A stretch of 5,521 nt of DNA. Origin: Oscillospiraceae bacterium. Its GTDB lineage: Bacteria > Bacillota > Clostridia > Oscillospirales > Acutalibacteraceae. This document shows, one piece after another, positions 1 through 5,396 of this stretch. The notes beneath the pieces were generated by a model, which searched no databases, was not told the origin of the DNA, and saw only the letters and a list, made by a program, of their open reading frames with translations. Location of the stretch: NCBI GenBank assembly GCA_902782805.1, contig CACZON010000148.1, positions 1-5,521 of the forward strand, written 5' to 3'. The translations under genes were made by a program, and so were the position numbers. Within the stretch, counting starts at the first letter, position 1, and the number at the start of each line of letters is the position of its first letter.

Positions 1-114
1 CCCAAGCAGATTTTGCGCGAGCGCCTTGATTGCGGCACCATATTTTTGCTCGGTTTCCAAAATCGCCGATTCATCGCGCCGCAGATAGAGCGCTACGATC
101 TCGAAATCCTCCAT
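1..114 (-). CDS. sigma-70 family RNA polymerase sigma factor, N-terminal fragment
   Basis: Only the first 38 codons are in the window; the gene continues past the left edge. The ATG is at 114-112 on the minus strand, with an AAAGGAGG-type ribosome binding site 7 nt upstream (about 122-129). The peptide starts MEDFEIVALYLRRDESAI and ends KALAQNLLG. This acidic start, then a RRDExAIxETxxKYG stretch, then an (A)xNLLG helix, is the typical opening of short sigma-70/ECF-like factors in clostridia, where the NILG/NLLG helix belongs to the start of region 2 and is normally followed by a DxEDAEE segment. That diagnostic part, and the DNA-binding region 4, lie outside the window, so the assignment rests on the N-terminus alone. 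Such factors direct RNA polymerase to a small regulon and are often followed by a regulatory membrane protein, which cannot be checked here. Family assignment is fairly secure; regulon and trigger are unknown. Confidence 0.75.
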   Translation of the reverse strand, partial: MEDFEIVALYLRRDESAILETEQKYGAAIKALAQNLLG

Positions 115-138
115 CGTTTCGCCTCCTTTGTGAGCTTT

Positions 139-153
139 TGAAAGGTCCTTTCA
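139..153. promoter_or_regulatory. 15-nt palindrome upstream of the sigma factor gene
   Basis: TGAAAGG-T-CCTTTCA is a perfect inverted repeat with 7-bp arms around one central base. It lies 25 nt before the sigma factor start codon, between the candidate promoter and the ribosome binding site. This is where a repressor operator or a small 5'-UTR element would sit. The one-base centre makes a stable RNA hairpin unlikely, so a dimeric protein site is the better reading. The binder is unknown. Confidence 0.4.
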
Positions 154-158
154 CTTCT

Positions 159-188
159 TAAGTAGCATTTTCGGAGGAAATATTCCAA
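159..188 (-). promoter_or_regulatory. weak candidate promoter for the sigma factor gene
   Basis: Reading the minus strand, TTGGAA (188-183) is followed after 18 nt by TACTTA (164-159). The -35-like box is reasonable, but the -10 matches TATAAT poorly. It falls in the only gap between the tmcAL terminator and the sigma factor gene, so a promoter is expected here. If the gene is autoregulated, the real promoter may have a different consensus that I cannot recognise. Confidence 0.25.
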
Positions 189-216
189 TACTTTTTGGAT
201 AGTTCGGGAAAAGATG

Positions 217-246
217 AAAAAACCTTCCCGTCATGCGGGAAGGTTT
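217..246 (-). terminator. Rho-independent terminator of tmcAL
   Basis: The arms AAACCTTCCCG (220-230) and CGGGAAGGTTT (236-246) form a perfect 11-bp stem with a 5-nt loop. On the minus strand the stem is followed by a run of six T (222-217, partly in the stem base). It starts 13 nt after the tmcAL stop codon. It separates tmcAL from the sigma factor gene, which therefore needs its own promoter. Confidence 0.9.
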
Positions 247-258
247 CGGGATCGTTCG

Positions 259-1449
259 TTATCGGGATACGGAAAAGCTGTGCGTCTGCTCTTCGCCGCA
301 GGGGGCGGGGATGGGGAGCATCAGGGCGTATTGGTCGGTCAGGCGGCATTCTTCGAGATAGAGTGCAAGCGCTTCGGGCGCAAGCGTTTCCCGCTCGGAA
401 AACTTCGTCAGGATCGGGAGAGAAGAGGTCTTCCCGATTCCGGAGAGAAGCGAGCGCCCGGATTCGTTTGCCCAGAGCGGTTTGAGATAAGGCGGCAGGG
501 CAGGGTTTTCCCGCAGGGAGAGAAACGCCGCGAGGGTCAGGCGGCGGATGCGCGCGTGGGAATAGCGCTTCGATTTCGCGCTGTCGTAGAGCGTCTCGAG
601 AGAAACGGCGGTTTTCGCCGCCTTCGCGATCGCATTTTCGATCCCTTCGCTCAGATCGGAAACGCCGCGGAACGCATCGGCTCCCCCGGCGCGCAGGCGC
701 GAGAGGATCGCGCGCTCGCAGAAAGAGAGCGAGGCGGGCGCTTTTTTTGCGTCGATCTCCGATTGAAAGATTTCCCGCGCGGCAACGGGGAAGGCTTCGG
801 CGGGGAATTCGCCGCGCAGCAGCGCTTCGCGCAGCGGCTTTGCCGCAAATCCGGAAGCGTTGCCGCAGTCGTGGGCGGCGTTTTGGCGGGGAAACGCGAA
901 AACCTCGGGGGAATATCCGAGCGTTTTCGCCGCTTTGAGGTATTCGATCGCGAGGATGTGGTTCGGCTCGCGCAGGATTGCGGCCGCACGCTCGCCCAGC
1001 ACTTCGCGCGCAGCTTCTTCGCGCGCTTTCGGAAAGGAGACGCCGCTCGAAAGCTTTTTCGGCAGAATTTCGGAAAAACGGTCGGATCGGAAGAACTCGG
1101 CAAGTTCCGAAAGCTCCTGTGACTTCGCGGATTCAACGCCGAATGCGAGTGTTTCGACGCCGGCTTCCCGAAGGAGCGCGACCGCGCCGAGCGCAAAGCG
1201 TTCCGCGCCGGCCGCGGCAAACGAGCTCGGGATTTCGAGCACGAGGTCCGCTCCGCAGGCGACAGCGGCTTTTGCGCGCGCCCATTTCGAAAAAACGGCG
1301 GCCTCGCCGCGCTGTACGAAATTTCCGCTCATCGCGCAGACGATTCTATCCGCGCCGGCTTCCCGGCAGGCACGCAGCAGCGCTTCGTGGCCGAGGTGGA
1401 GCGGGTTGAATTCGCAGACAATTCCGAAAATACGGCATTTTGAATTCAT
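259..1449 (-). CDS. tmcAL: tRNA(Met) cytidine acetate ligase TmcAL (YlbM family)
   Basis: The enzyme forms N4-acetylcytidine at wobble position 34 of elongator tRNA(Met), using acetate and ATP through an acetyl-adenylate; it acts in the cytoplasm. The 396-residue product fits the family length of about 400. An N-terminal nucleotidyltransferase-like domain carries FGIVCEFNPLHLGH (8-21) with the HLGH nucleotide-binding motif at 18-21, then MSGNFVQRGE (40-49), the SKWARAKAAV segment (54-63) and GADLVLEIP (66-74). REPNHILAIEYLKA (160-173) corresponds to the family's PNNILG region, and R188 aligns with a conserved arginine after it. The C-terminal helical part contains the basic KRYSHARIRRL stretch typical of the family and expected to contact tRNA. 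The start MNSKCRIFG is chosen because AAGGAG lies 11 nt upstream; an in-frame ATG nine codons earlier (1476) would precede that site and lie almost at the predicted transcription start. The open frame continues much further upstream but runs antisense through ackA and is not coding. It is divergent from ackA and ended by its own terminator. Residues H164 and A167 differ from the usual PNNILG. Confidence 0.93.
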   Translation of the reverse strand: MNSKCRIFGIVCEFNPLHLGHEALLRACREAGADRIVCAMSGNFVQRGEAAVFSKWARAKAAVACGADLVLEIPSSFAAAGAERFALGAVALLREAGVETLAFGVESAKSQELSELAEFFRSDRFSEILPKKLSSGVSFPKAREEAAREVLGERAAAILREPNHILAIEYLKAAKTLGYSPEVFAFPRQNAAHDCGNASGFAAKPLREALLRGEFPAEAFPVAAREIFQSEIDAKKAPASLSFCERAILSRLRAGGADAFRGVSDLSEGIENAIAKAAKTAVSLETLYDSAKSKRYSHARIRRLTLAAFLSLRENPALPPYLKPLWANESGRSLLSGIGKTSSLPILTKFSERETLAPEALALYLEECRLTDQYALMLPIPAPCGEEQTHSFSVSR

Positions 1450-1460
1450 TTTGCGCAAAA

Positions 1461-1466
1461 CTCCTT
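1461..1466 (-). promoter_or_regulatory. ribosome binding site fixing the tmcAL start
   Basis: AAGGAG on the minus strand, 11 nt before the ATG at 1449. It selects the MNSKC start over the in-frame ATG at 1476. It abuts or overlaps the predicted -35 box of the opposite ackA promoter (1465-1470). Confidence 0.8.
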
Positions 1467-1493
1467 GAATTTCCATGTTCGTTGTATTATGAT
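1465..1493 (+). promoter_or_regulatory. predicted ackA promoter
   Basis: TTGAAT (1465-1470) and TATGAT (1488-1493) are separated by exactly 17 nt. The boxes match the housekeeping consensus at 4 of 6 and 5 of 6 positions. Transcription would start near 1500, leaving a leader of about 55 nt. The -10 box lies inside the inverted repeat shared with the tmcAL promoter. Confidence 0.6.
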
Positions 1494-1502
1494 AATAATA
1501 CA
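1483..1502. promoter_or_regulatory. inverted repeat at the shared tmcAL-ackA promoter core
   Basis: TGTATTAT (1483-1490) and ATAATACA (1495-1502) form perfect 8-bp arms around a 4-nt GATA centre. The symmetry places a TATTAT box on each strand, so the element itself can supply -10 sequences in both directions. It could also be an operator for a dimeric regulator controlling both genes. It does not match the Rex, Fur or PerR consensus well enough to name a binder. Confidence 0.55.
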
Positions 1503-1523
1503 GCATTTTGTGATGTTTTACAA
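1495..1523 (-). promoter_or_regulatory. predicted tmcAL promoter
   Basis: On the minus strand TTGTAA (1523-1518) is followed after 17 nt by TATTAT (1500-1495). Transcription would start near 1488, giving a leader of about 38 nt that contains the AAGGAG site. The two -10 boxes of this and the ackA promoter are one base apart. Confidence 0.6.
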
Positions 1524-1540
1524 TCGGAATCATAACGTAC

Positions 1541-1546
1541 GGAGGG
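1541..1546 (+). promoter_or_regulatory. ribosome binding site fixing the ackA start
   Basis: GGAGGG, 8 nt before the ATG at 1555. It supports MNILIINAG as the N-terminus, which is also where acetate kinases normally begin. The in-frame ATG codons upstream (1465, 1489 and 1516) fall in the promoter region or lack such a site. Confidence 0.85.
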
Positions 1547-1554
1547 CATTTTCT

Positions 1555-2748
1555 ATGAATATTTTGATCATCAACGCGGGCAGCTCGTCGCTCAAATATC
1601 AGCTGATCGATATGGATACCAATCAGATCGCGGCGAAGGGTACCTGCGAGCGCATCGGCATTGGCGGCTTTTTGACCCATACGCCGAAAAACGGCAAGCC
1701 GGAATTCAAGGGCGAGATGGATTTCCCGACCCACGTTCAGGCGATGGAAGCCGTTCTCGATAAGCTGACCAGCGAAGAATACGGCGTGATCTCCTCGATG
1801 AAGGAAATCGACGCGGTCGGCCATCGCGTGCTCCACGGCGGCCATAAATTCTCGAAGAGCGTGCTCGTTGATGAAAAAGTGAAAGACGCGATCCGCGAAT
1901 GCATCCCGCTCGGTCCGCTCCATAACCCGGCGAACCTGATGGGCATTGAAGCCTGCGAAAAGGCGATGCCCGGCGTGCCGCAGGTTGCGGTGTTCGATAC
2001 CGCGTTCCATCAGACGATGCCGGAATATGCTTATATGTATGCGATTCCGTATAAATACTATCAGGAAGACCATATCCGCCGCTACGGCTTCCACGGAACG
2101 AGCCATCGCTACGTTTCCGGCGAAGCGCTCAAGCTGCTCGGCAGAGTAGAGGGTACGAAAATCATCACCTGCCACCTCGGCAACGGTTCTTCGCTCGCCG
2201 CGGTCAAAGACGGGAAATGCGTGGATACCTCGATGGGCCTGACCCCTCTCGAGGGCGTCCCGATGGGCACGCGCTGCGGCAGCATGGATCCGGCGATCGT
2301 CGAATTCATCGCGAATAAAGAGGGGCTTTCCGCTTCCGAAACGCTGACGATGCTCAATAAGAAATCCGGCGTCGCAGGCGTTTCCGGTGTTTCTTCCGAT
2401 TTCCGCGATCTTTTCGCAGCGGCAGACGAGGGCAATCACCGCGCGCAGCTCGCTCTGGATATGTTCACCTACGGCGTCAAAAAATACATCGGCGCCTATA
2501 TCGCTGCGATGGGCGGCGTAGACTGCATCGTGTTCACGGCGGGCATCGGCGAGAACAACCCGAAGATCCGCGAAATGTGCACACGGGGCCTCGAATGGAT
2601 GGGCATCGAGATCGACGAAGAAGCGAACAATACCCGCGGTACGGTCGACATCACCGGCAAAAACTCGAAGGTGAAGGTTTTCGTGATCCCCACCAACGAA
2701 GAGCTCGCGATCGCGCTCGATACGAAGGAGATCGTAGAAGCTCTGTAA
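1555..2748 (+). CDS. ackA: acetate kinase
   Basis: Cytoplasmic enzyme interconverting acetyl phosphate plus ADP with acetate plus ATP; in fermenters it is the substrate-level ATP step after phosphotransacetylase. The 397-residue length is normal. Signature 1, ILIINAGSSSLK, is at 3-14 and signature 2, DTAFHQTMPEYAYMYAIP, at 148-165. The residues known as catalytic or binding in the Methanosarcina enzyme are present: N7, R91, D148, H180, R240 in PMGTRCG, and E383 in PTNEEL. The ATP-binding HLGNGSS (207-213) and GIGENN (330-335) segments are also intact. The start is set by GGAGGG at 1541-1546. It is divergent from tmcAL and followed at once by a strong terminator, so it appears monocistronic; pta is not adjacent within the window. 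Arginine codons are almost all CGC (about 12 of 14), consistent with high expression and unlike the downstream operon. Identification is essentially certain. Confidence 0.98.
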   Translation: MNILIINAGSSSLKYQLIDMDTNQIAAKGTCERIGIGGFLTHTPKNGKPEFKGEMDFPTHVQAMEAVLDKLTSEEYGVISSMKEIDAVGHRVLHGGHKFSKSVLVDEKVKDAIRECIPLGPLHNPANLMGIEACEKAMPGVPQVAVFDTAFHQTMPEYAYMYAIPYKYYQEDHIRRYGFHGTSHRYVSGEALKLLGRVEGTKIITCHLGNGSSLAAVKDGKCVDTSMGLTPLEGVPMGTRCGSMDPAIVEFIANKEGLSASETLTMLNKKSGVAGVSGVSSDFRDLFAAADEGNHRAQLALDMFTYGVKKYIGAYIAAMGGVDCIVFTAGIGENNPKIREMCTRGLEWMGIEIDEEANNTRGTVDITGKNSKVKVFVIPTNEELAIALDTKEIVEAL

Positions 2749-2770
2749 ATTTCTTAGATGCCATACCTAT

Positions 2771-2808
2771 GAGAGCTCTTTCCCGGAACCGGGAAGGAGC
2801 TCTTTTTT
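2771..2808 (+). terminator. Rho-independent terminator of ackA
   Basis: AGAGCTCTTTCCCGG (2772-2786) pairs with CCGGGAAGGAGCTCT (2789-2803), a stem of about 14 bp with one G-U pair and a GAAC-type loop. It is followed by six T (2803-2808). It begins 22 nt after the ackA stop and isolates ackA from the regulator operon. Confidence 0.93.
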
Positions 2809-2832
2809 CATAAATAATATGGTTTTTAAGGT

Positions 2833-2852
2833 GTAAAGCGTAATAGCTTTAC
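2833..2852. repeat. perfect 7-bp inverted repeat in the leader region of the XRE gene
   Basis: GTAAAGC (2833-2839) and GCTTTAC (2846-2852) are separated by GTAATA. No T-run follows on either strand, so it is not an intrinsic terminator. It lies about 135 nt upstream of the predicted -10 box of the regulator gene, so it may be a distal protein site or have no function. Confidence 0.4.
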
Positions 2853-2875
2853 GGATAATTCTTTGATTCTTGAAA

Positions 2876-2993
2876 GATACGCCCTTTGAAAGCGGCGGTA
2901 TCGGTTTTAAAAATTCATACTAACGGTATAAAAAGAATCATATAAATAGTAATACCGGTATCTTCCATTTTCGTTTCGACTCAGGTATAATAC
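2876..2993. promoter_or_regulatory. cluster of GTAT/ATAC inverted repeats before the XRE gene
   Basis: Four related symmetric elements occur in about 120 nt. They are GATAC...GTATC around an imperfect GCC/GGC stem (2876-2902), ATAC-TAACG-GTAT (2917-2929), the perfect palindrome ATACCGGTAT (2952-2961), and GTAT-A-ATAC (2985-2993), which contains the -10 box. CGGTAT recurs at 2896, 2924 and 2956, and AGGTAT at 2983. Intervals of 28, 32 and 27 nt put the copies roughly on one face of the helix. Repeated half-sites running into a promoter next to a DNA-binding protein gene suggest an autoregulatory operator array. This is inference; the individual half-sites are short. Confidence 0.45.
2986..2991 (+). 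promoter_or_regulatory. -10 box of the XRE-MFS operon
   Basis: A perfect TATAAT, with a predicted transcription start near 2998 and a leader of about 28 nt. The -35 position 17 nt upstream reads TTCCAT, a poor match, and there is no TGn extension. A good -10 with a poor -35 suggests dependence on an activator or low basal output. The box lies inside a GTAT-A-ATAC palindrome. Confidence 0.6.
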
Positions 2994-3025
2994 GATCAGA
3001 AACAGCGAAAAAGGAGAAACTGACG

Positions 3026-4099
3026 ATGAAAATAACGCTTGCCGAGAATATCCGGATCTTCCGCAAAGAGCGGAAGCTGACTCAGGAACAGCTCTCCGAA
3101 GTACTCGGCGTCACTCCGGGAGCCGTATATAAATGGGAATCGGGAATGTCGGTGCCGGAGCTGTCACTGATTGTGGAGATGGCGGACTTTTTCGATACCT
3201 CCGTAGATGTGCTGCTTGGCTATAAAATGAAGGATAACCGGATCGAATCTACGATCAAACGGCTTTTCGAATACTGCCGCTCGCGGGACCGGCAGGCTCT
3301 TGAGGAAGCGGAGAAGGCTCTGAAAAAGTATCCGAATTCCTTTGAGGTTGTGCATAACTGCGCGCAGGTTTACGAGCTTTTCAGCGTAGGGAGCAACAGC
3401 CGGGTCGAATCGAACCGGGCGCTGGAGCTTCTTTTTAAGGCGCGGCTGCTGATCGCACAGAATACCGACCCGCGGGTCAGCGAAATCACTATCTGGGGCG
3501 AAATCGCCTCGCAATACGTAAGGCAGGGCGAGCTCGAAAAAGGCCTGGAAATTTTCAAAGCACACAATTCCGACGGAATTTTCAACGAAGCCATCGGAAG
3601 TATTCTGTCGGTGTACTTGAAACGTCCCGGGGAAGCGGAGCCTTATCTCGCGCAGGCGATGCTTCGGGCGATCTTATCGCTGTTCGATACGGTCACCGGC
3701 TATGTGTTTGTTTACAGCATCCGGGGTGAAAACGAACTTGCTCAGGAGATGCTTTCCTGGTGGATGGATACGCTGCGCGGCCTGAAGAAAGAGAATAGAC
3801 GCGATATGACCGATAAATGCTACGCGATGCTGCTGGTTCTCAAAGCATGTACCCTGATCCGGACGAATACGCAGGCGGAAGCGTTCGCGCTGTTAAAAGA
3901 GGCGCGGAAAATTGCCCGGCAGTTCGACGCGGCGCCGGACTACGGCGTGACGGCACTTCGGTATACGAATCCTTCCGAAGATATTATTTTCGGCGACAGT
4001 CTCGGCGCGACCGCGGCGGAGAGCCTCGAGAACATGATCCGGTTGCTCGAAGAAGAGAAGCTGCTTTCGATGTGGAAGGAGGTTCTGCAGGATGAATAA
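3026..4099 (+). CDS. XRE family transcriptional regulator with TPR-like helical sensor region
   Basis: A 357-residue cytoplasmic DNA-binding protein. Residues 5-66 form a Cro/CI-type helix-turn-helix: IRIFRKERKLTQEQLSEVLG (9-28), recognition helix TPGAVYKWESG (30-40), then the VPELSLIVEMADFFDTSVDVLLGY tail that is diagnostic of the XRE fold. Residues from about 75 onward are almost wholly helical, with no membrane segments. ALEEAEKALKKYPNSFEVV (91-109) reads as a TPR-like hairpin, and GELEKGLEIF and TQAEAFALLKEARKIA suggest further degenerate repeats. This layout resembles TPR-bearing regulators that sense small peptides or other ligands (RRNPP-like), but no ligand can be named and membership of that group is not shown. 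The start is set by AAGGAG 9 nt upstream. The last 8 nt overlap the exporter gene, so the two are co-transcribed and it probably controls that exporter. Arginine is mostly encoded by CGG, unlike ackA. Confidence 0.85.
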   Translation: MKITLAENIRIFRKERKLTQEQLSEVLGVTPGAVYKWESGMSVPELSLIVEMADFFDTSVDVLLGYKMKDNRIESTIKRLFEYCRSRDRQALEEAEKALKKYPNSFEVVHNCAQVYELFSVGSNSRVESNRALELLFKARLLIAQNTDPRVSEITIWGEIASQYVRQGELEKGLEIFKAHNSDGIFNEAIGSILSVYLKRPGEAEPYLAQAMLRAILSLFDTVTGYVFVYSIRGENELAQEMLSWWMDTLRGLKKENRRDMTDKCYAMLLVLKACTLIRTNTQAEAFALLKEARKIARQFDAAPDYGVTALRYTNPSEDIIFGDSLGATAAESLENMIRLLEEEKLLSMWKEVLQDE

Positions 4100-5396
4100 C
4101 GCGTCTCCCGCTGCAGGGAATGTGTTCCGCGGCAGGAATTTCCGGCTCGTATTCTTCGGTGCGCTCGTTTCGGAGCTCGGTTCGGTGCTCTACAGCTTCG
4201 CCGTAAGCTTCTACATTTTGGAGATCAGCGGCAACAACGCGTTCCTTCAGGGACTTTATCTGGCGCTCTGCGGCGCGATGCTCCTTCTCTTTACGCCGGC
4301 CGGCGGCGTTCTGGGTGACCGTATCAGCAAGGCGAAGATCATGTTTGTCTGCGACTATCTCAAGGGCGGGCTGATCCTGCTCGCAACGCTTCTGATGGCG
4401 CTTTTCGGTGAACCGGGCGCCCATATCGCGATCCTTTTTGCAGTCGGAATCCTCGGAAACGCGGTGAGCGGAATCTTTTCGCCGGCGGCCGGAGCGCTTT
4501 TGCCGGAAATCGTGGCGCAAGACCGGCTCCAGCAGGCGAACGCGTATTATTCGCTCAAAAGCGCGTTTCTGACGATCCTCGGGGTCGTGCTCGCGGGGGT
4601 GCTTTATGCGGCGGTGCCTGTGATTCTGCTTTTCCTTGCGGTCGGTATCTGCTACGTGCTCTCCGGCGTTTCGGAAATGTTTATCCGCTGCGCTCATACG
4701 CCGAAAGAAGGCAGGCTGACTTTGCGGCTCGCGCTGGGAGATATGCGGGAGGGGATCTCCTACTTAAAGACGCAGAAAGCGATCATGGCGATCATCGCGG
4801 CGGCTCTGTTTATCAACTTTTTCATTACTCCTGTCTGGGGCAATTTCGTTCCTTATTTCGTAAAGACGGATATCGCGTCTTCGGATTCTTATCTCTTCAG
4901 TGGGTTCCTTACCCCGGAGCTCTGGTCTTCTGTTTTCAGCATGCTCGTCGGGATCAGTTCCCTGATCGGTTCGGTGATCCTCAGTGCGAGGAAACAGGAT
5001 GAAAAATGCGGCCGCAAAACAGCGATCTGGCTTTGCGCAACCGCCGCGGTCATGATCGTTATGACGGTAAGCTACTGGCTATTCGTTGCCCGCGGGGCTT
5101 CTCTCAACGCATTCCTGGTTTTGTTCTGTTTTGGCTGCCTGCTGACCGGATTCTTCATTGTCTGCGTCAATGTTCCGCTCAATACGGCGCTGATGCGCAC
5201 GGTGGAGCGGGACAAGCTGAGCAAGGTAACGAGTATCATCAGCATTTTTGCTCAGGGTCTGACCCCGATCGCGTCTGTGCTCGCCGGGATCGTTCTACAG
5301 TGCTTTGGAAGCACGCCGCTGCTTCTTGTCTGTTCGCTCGGTTTTACCGCCGCGGCATTGATGCTGCTTTTCAATCCCCACGCAAAAGAAATATAG
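4092..5396 (+). CDS. MFS transporter, DHA3/transmembrane secretion effector type (putative drug or metabolite exporter)
   Basis: A 434-residue inner-membrane protein with about 12 predicted hydrophobic segments (roughly 17-41, 50-75, 84-105, 110-136, 155-175, 176-198, 230-256, 278-299, 311-332, 338-364, 379-402, 408-427). MFS motif A appears as GGVLGDRISKAK at 71-82, in the cytoplasmic loop between segments 2 and 3. FSPAAGALLPEIVAQDRLQQAN (129-150) is the SPA...LLPxxVxxxxLxxAN signature seen in MFS_3/DHA3 exporters such as macrolide efflux (Mef-like) and EntS-like proteins. The outward loop after segment 7 (about 255-277) is relatively long and polar. These families use the proton gradient to export drugs, siderophores or other small molecules; the substrate here is not readable. 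Translation is probably coupled to the regulator: the ATG overlaps its stop region, and AAGGAGG at 4076-4082 lies 9 nt before it. The gene ends NPHAKEI, a normal C-terminus. No terminator follows in the window. Confidence 0.85.
   Translation: MNNASPAAGNVFRGRNFRLVFFGALVSELGSVLYSFAVSFYILEISGNNAFLQGLYLALCGAMLLLFTPAGGVLGDRISKAKIMFVCDYLKGGLILLATLLMALFGEPGAHIAILFAVGILGNAVSGIFSPAAGALLPEIVAQDRLQQANAYYSLKSAFLTILGVVLAGVLYAAVPVILLFLAVGICYVLSGVSEMFIRCAHTPKEGRLTLRLALGDMREGISYLKTQKAIMAIIAAALFINFFITPVWGNFVPYFVKTDIASSDSYLFSGFLTPELWSSVFSMLVGISSLIGSVILSARKQDEKCGRKTAIWLCATAAVMIVMTVSYWLFVARGASLNAFLVLFCFGCLLTGFFIVCVNVPLNTALMRTVERDKLSKVTSIISIFAQGLTPIASVLAGIVLQCFGSTPLLLVCSLGFTAAALMLLFNPHAKEI

Noticed and set aside
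214..1122. Long plus-strand open frame (302 codons) antisense to tmcAL
   Set aside because: It is low-complexity, Arg/Gly-rich and unlike any family; the minus-strand frame carries clear TmcAL motifs. It is a GC-rich shadow and begins inside the tmcAL terminator region.
1450..2439. Upstream extension of the tmcAL frame for about 330 codons antisense to ackA
   Set aside because: It is an open shadow frame caused by ackA codon usage. TmcAL homology begins at MNSKC with its own ribosome binding site, and the extension has no recognisable domain.
2913..2939. Minus-strand mini-ORF encoding the hydrophobic octapeptide MILFIPLV in the XRE leader, a possible signal peptide
   Set aside because: It has no ribosome binding site, it lies on the strand opposite to the operon, and a frame this short is expected by chance.
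3984..4697. Minus-strand open frame of 237 codons antisense to the exporter
   Set aside because: The product is Arg/Glu/His-rich with no domain, and the plus strand encodes a clear MFS protein with motif A.
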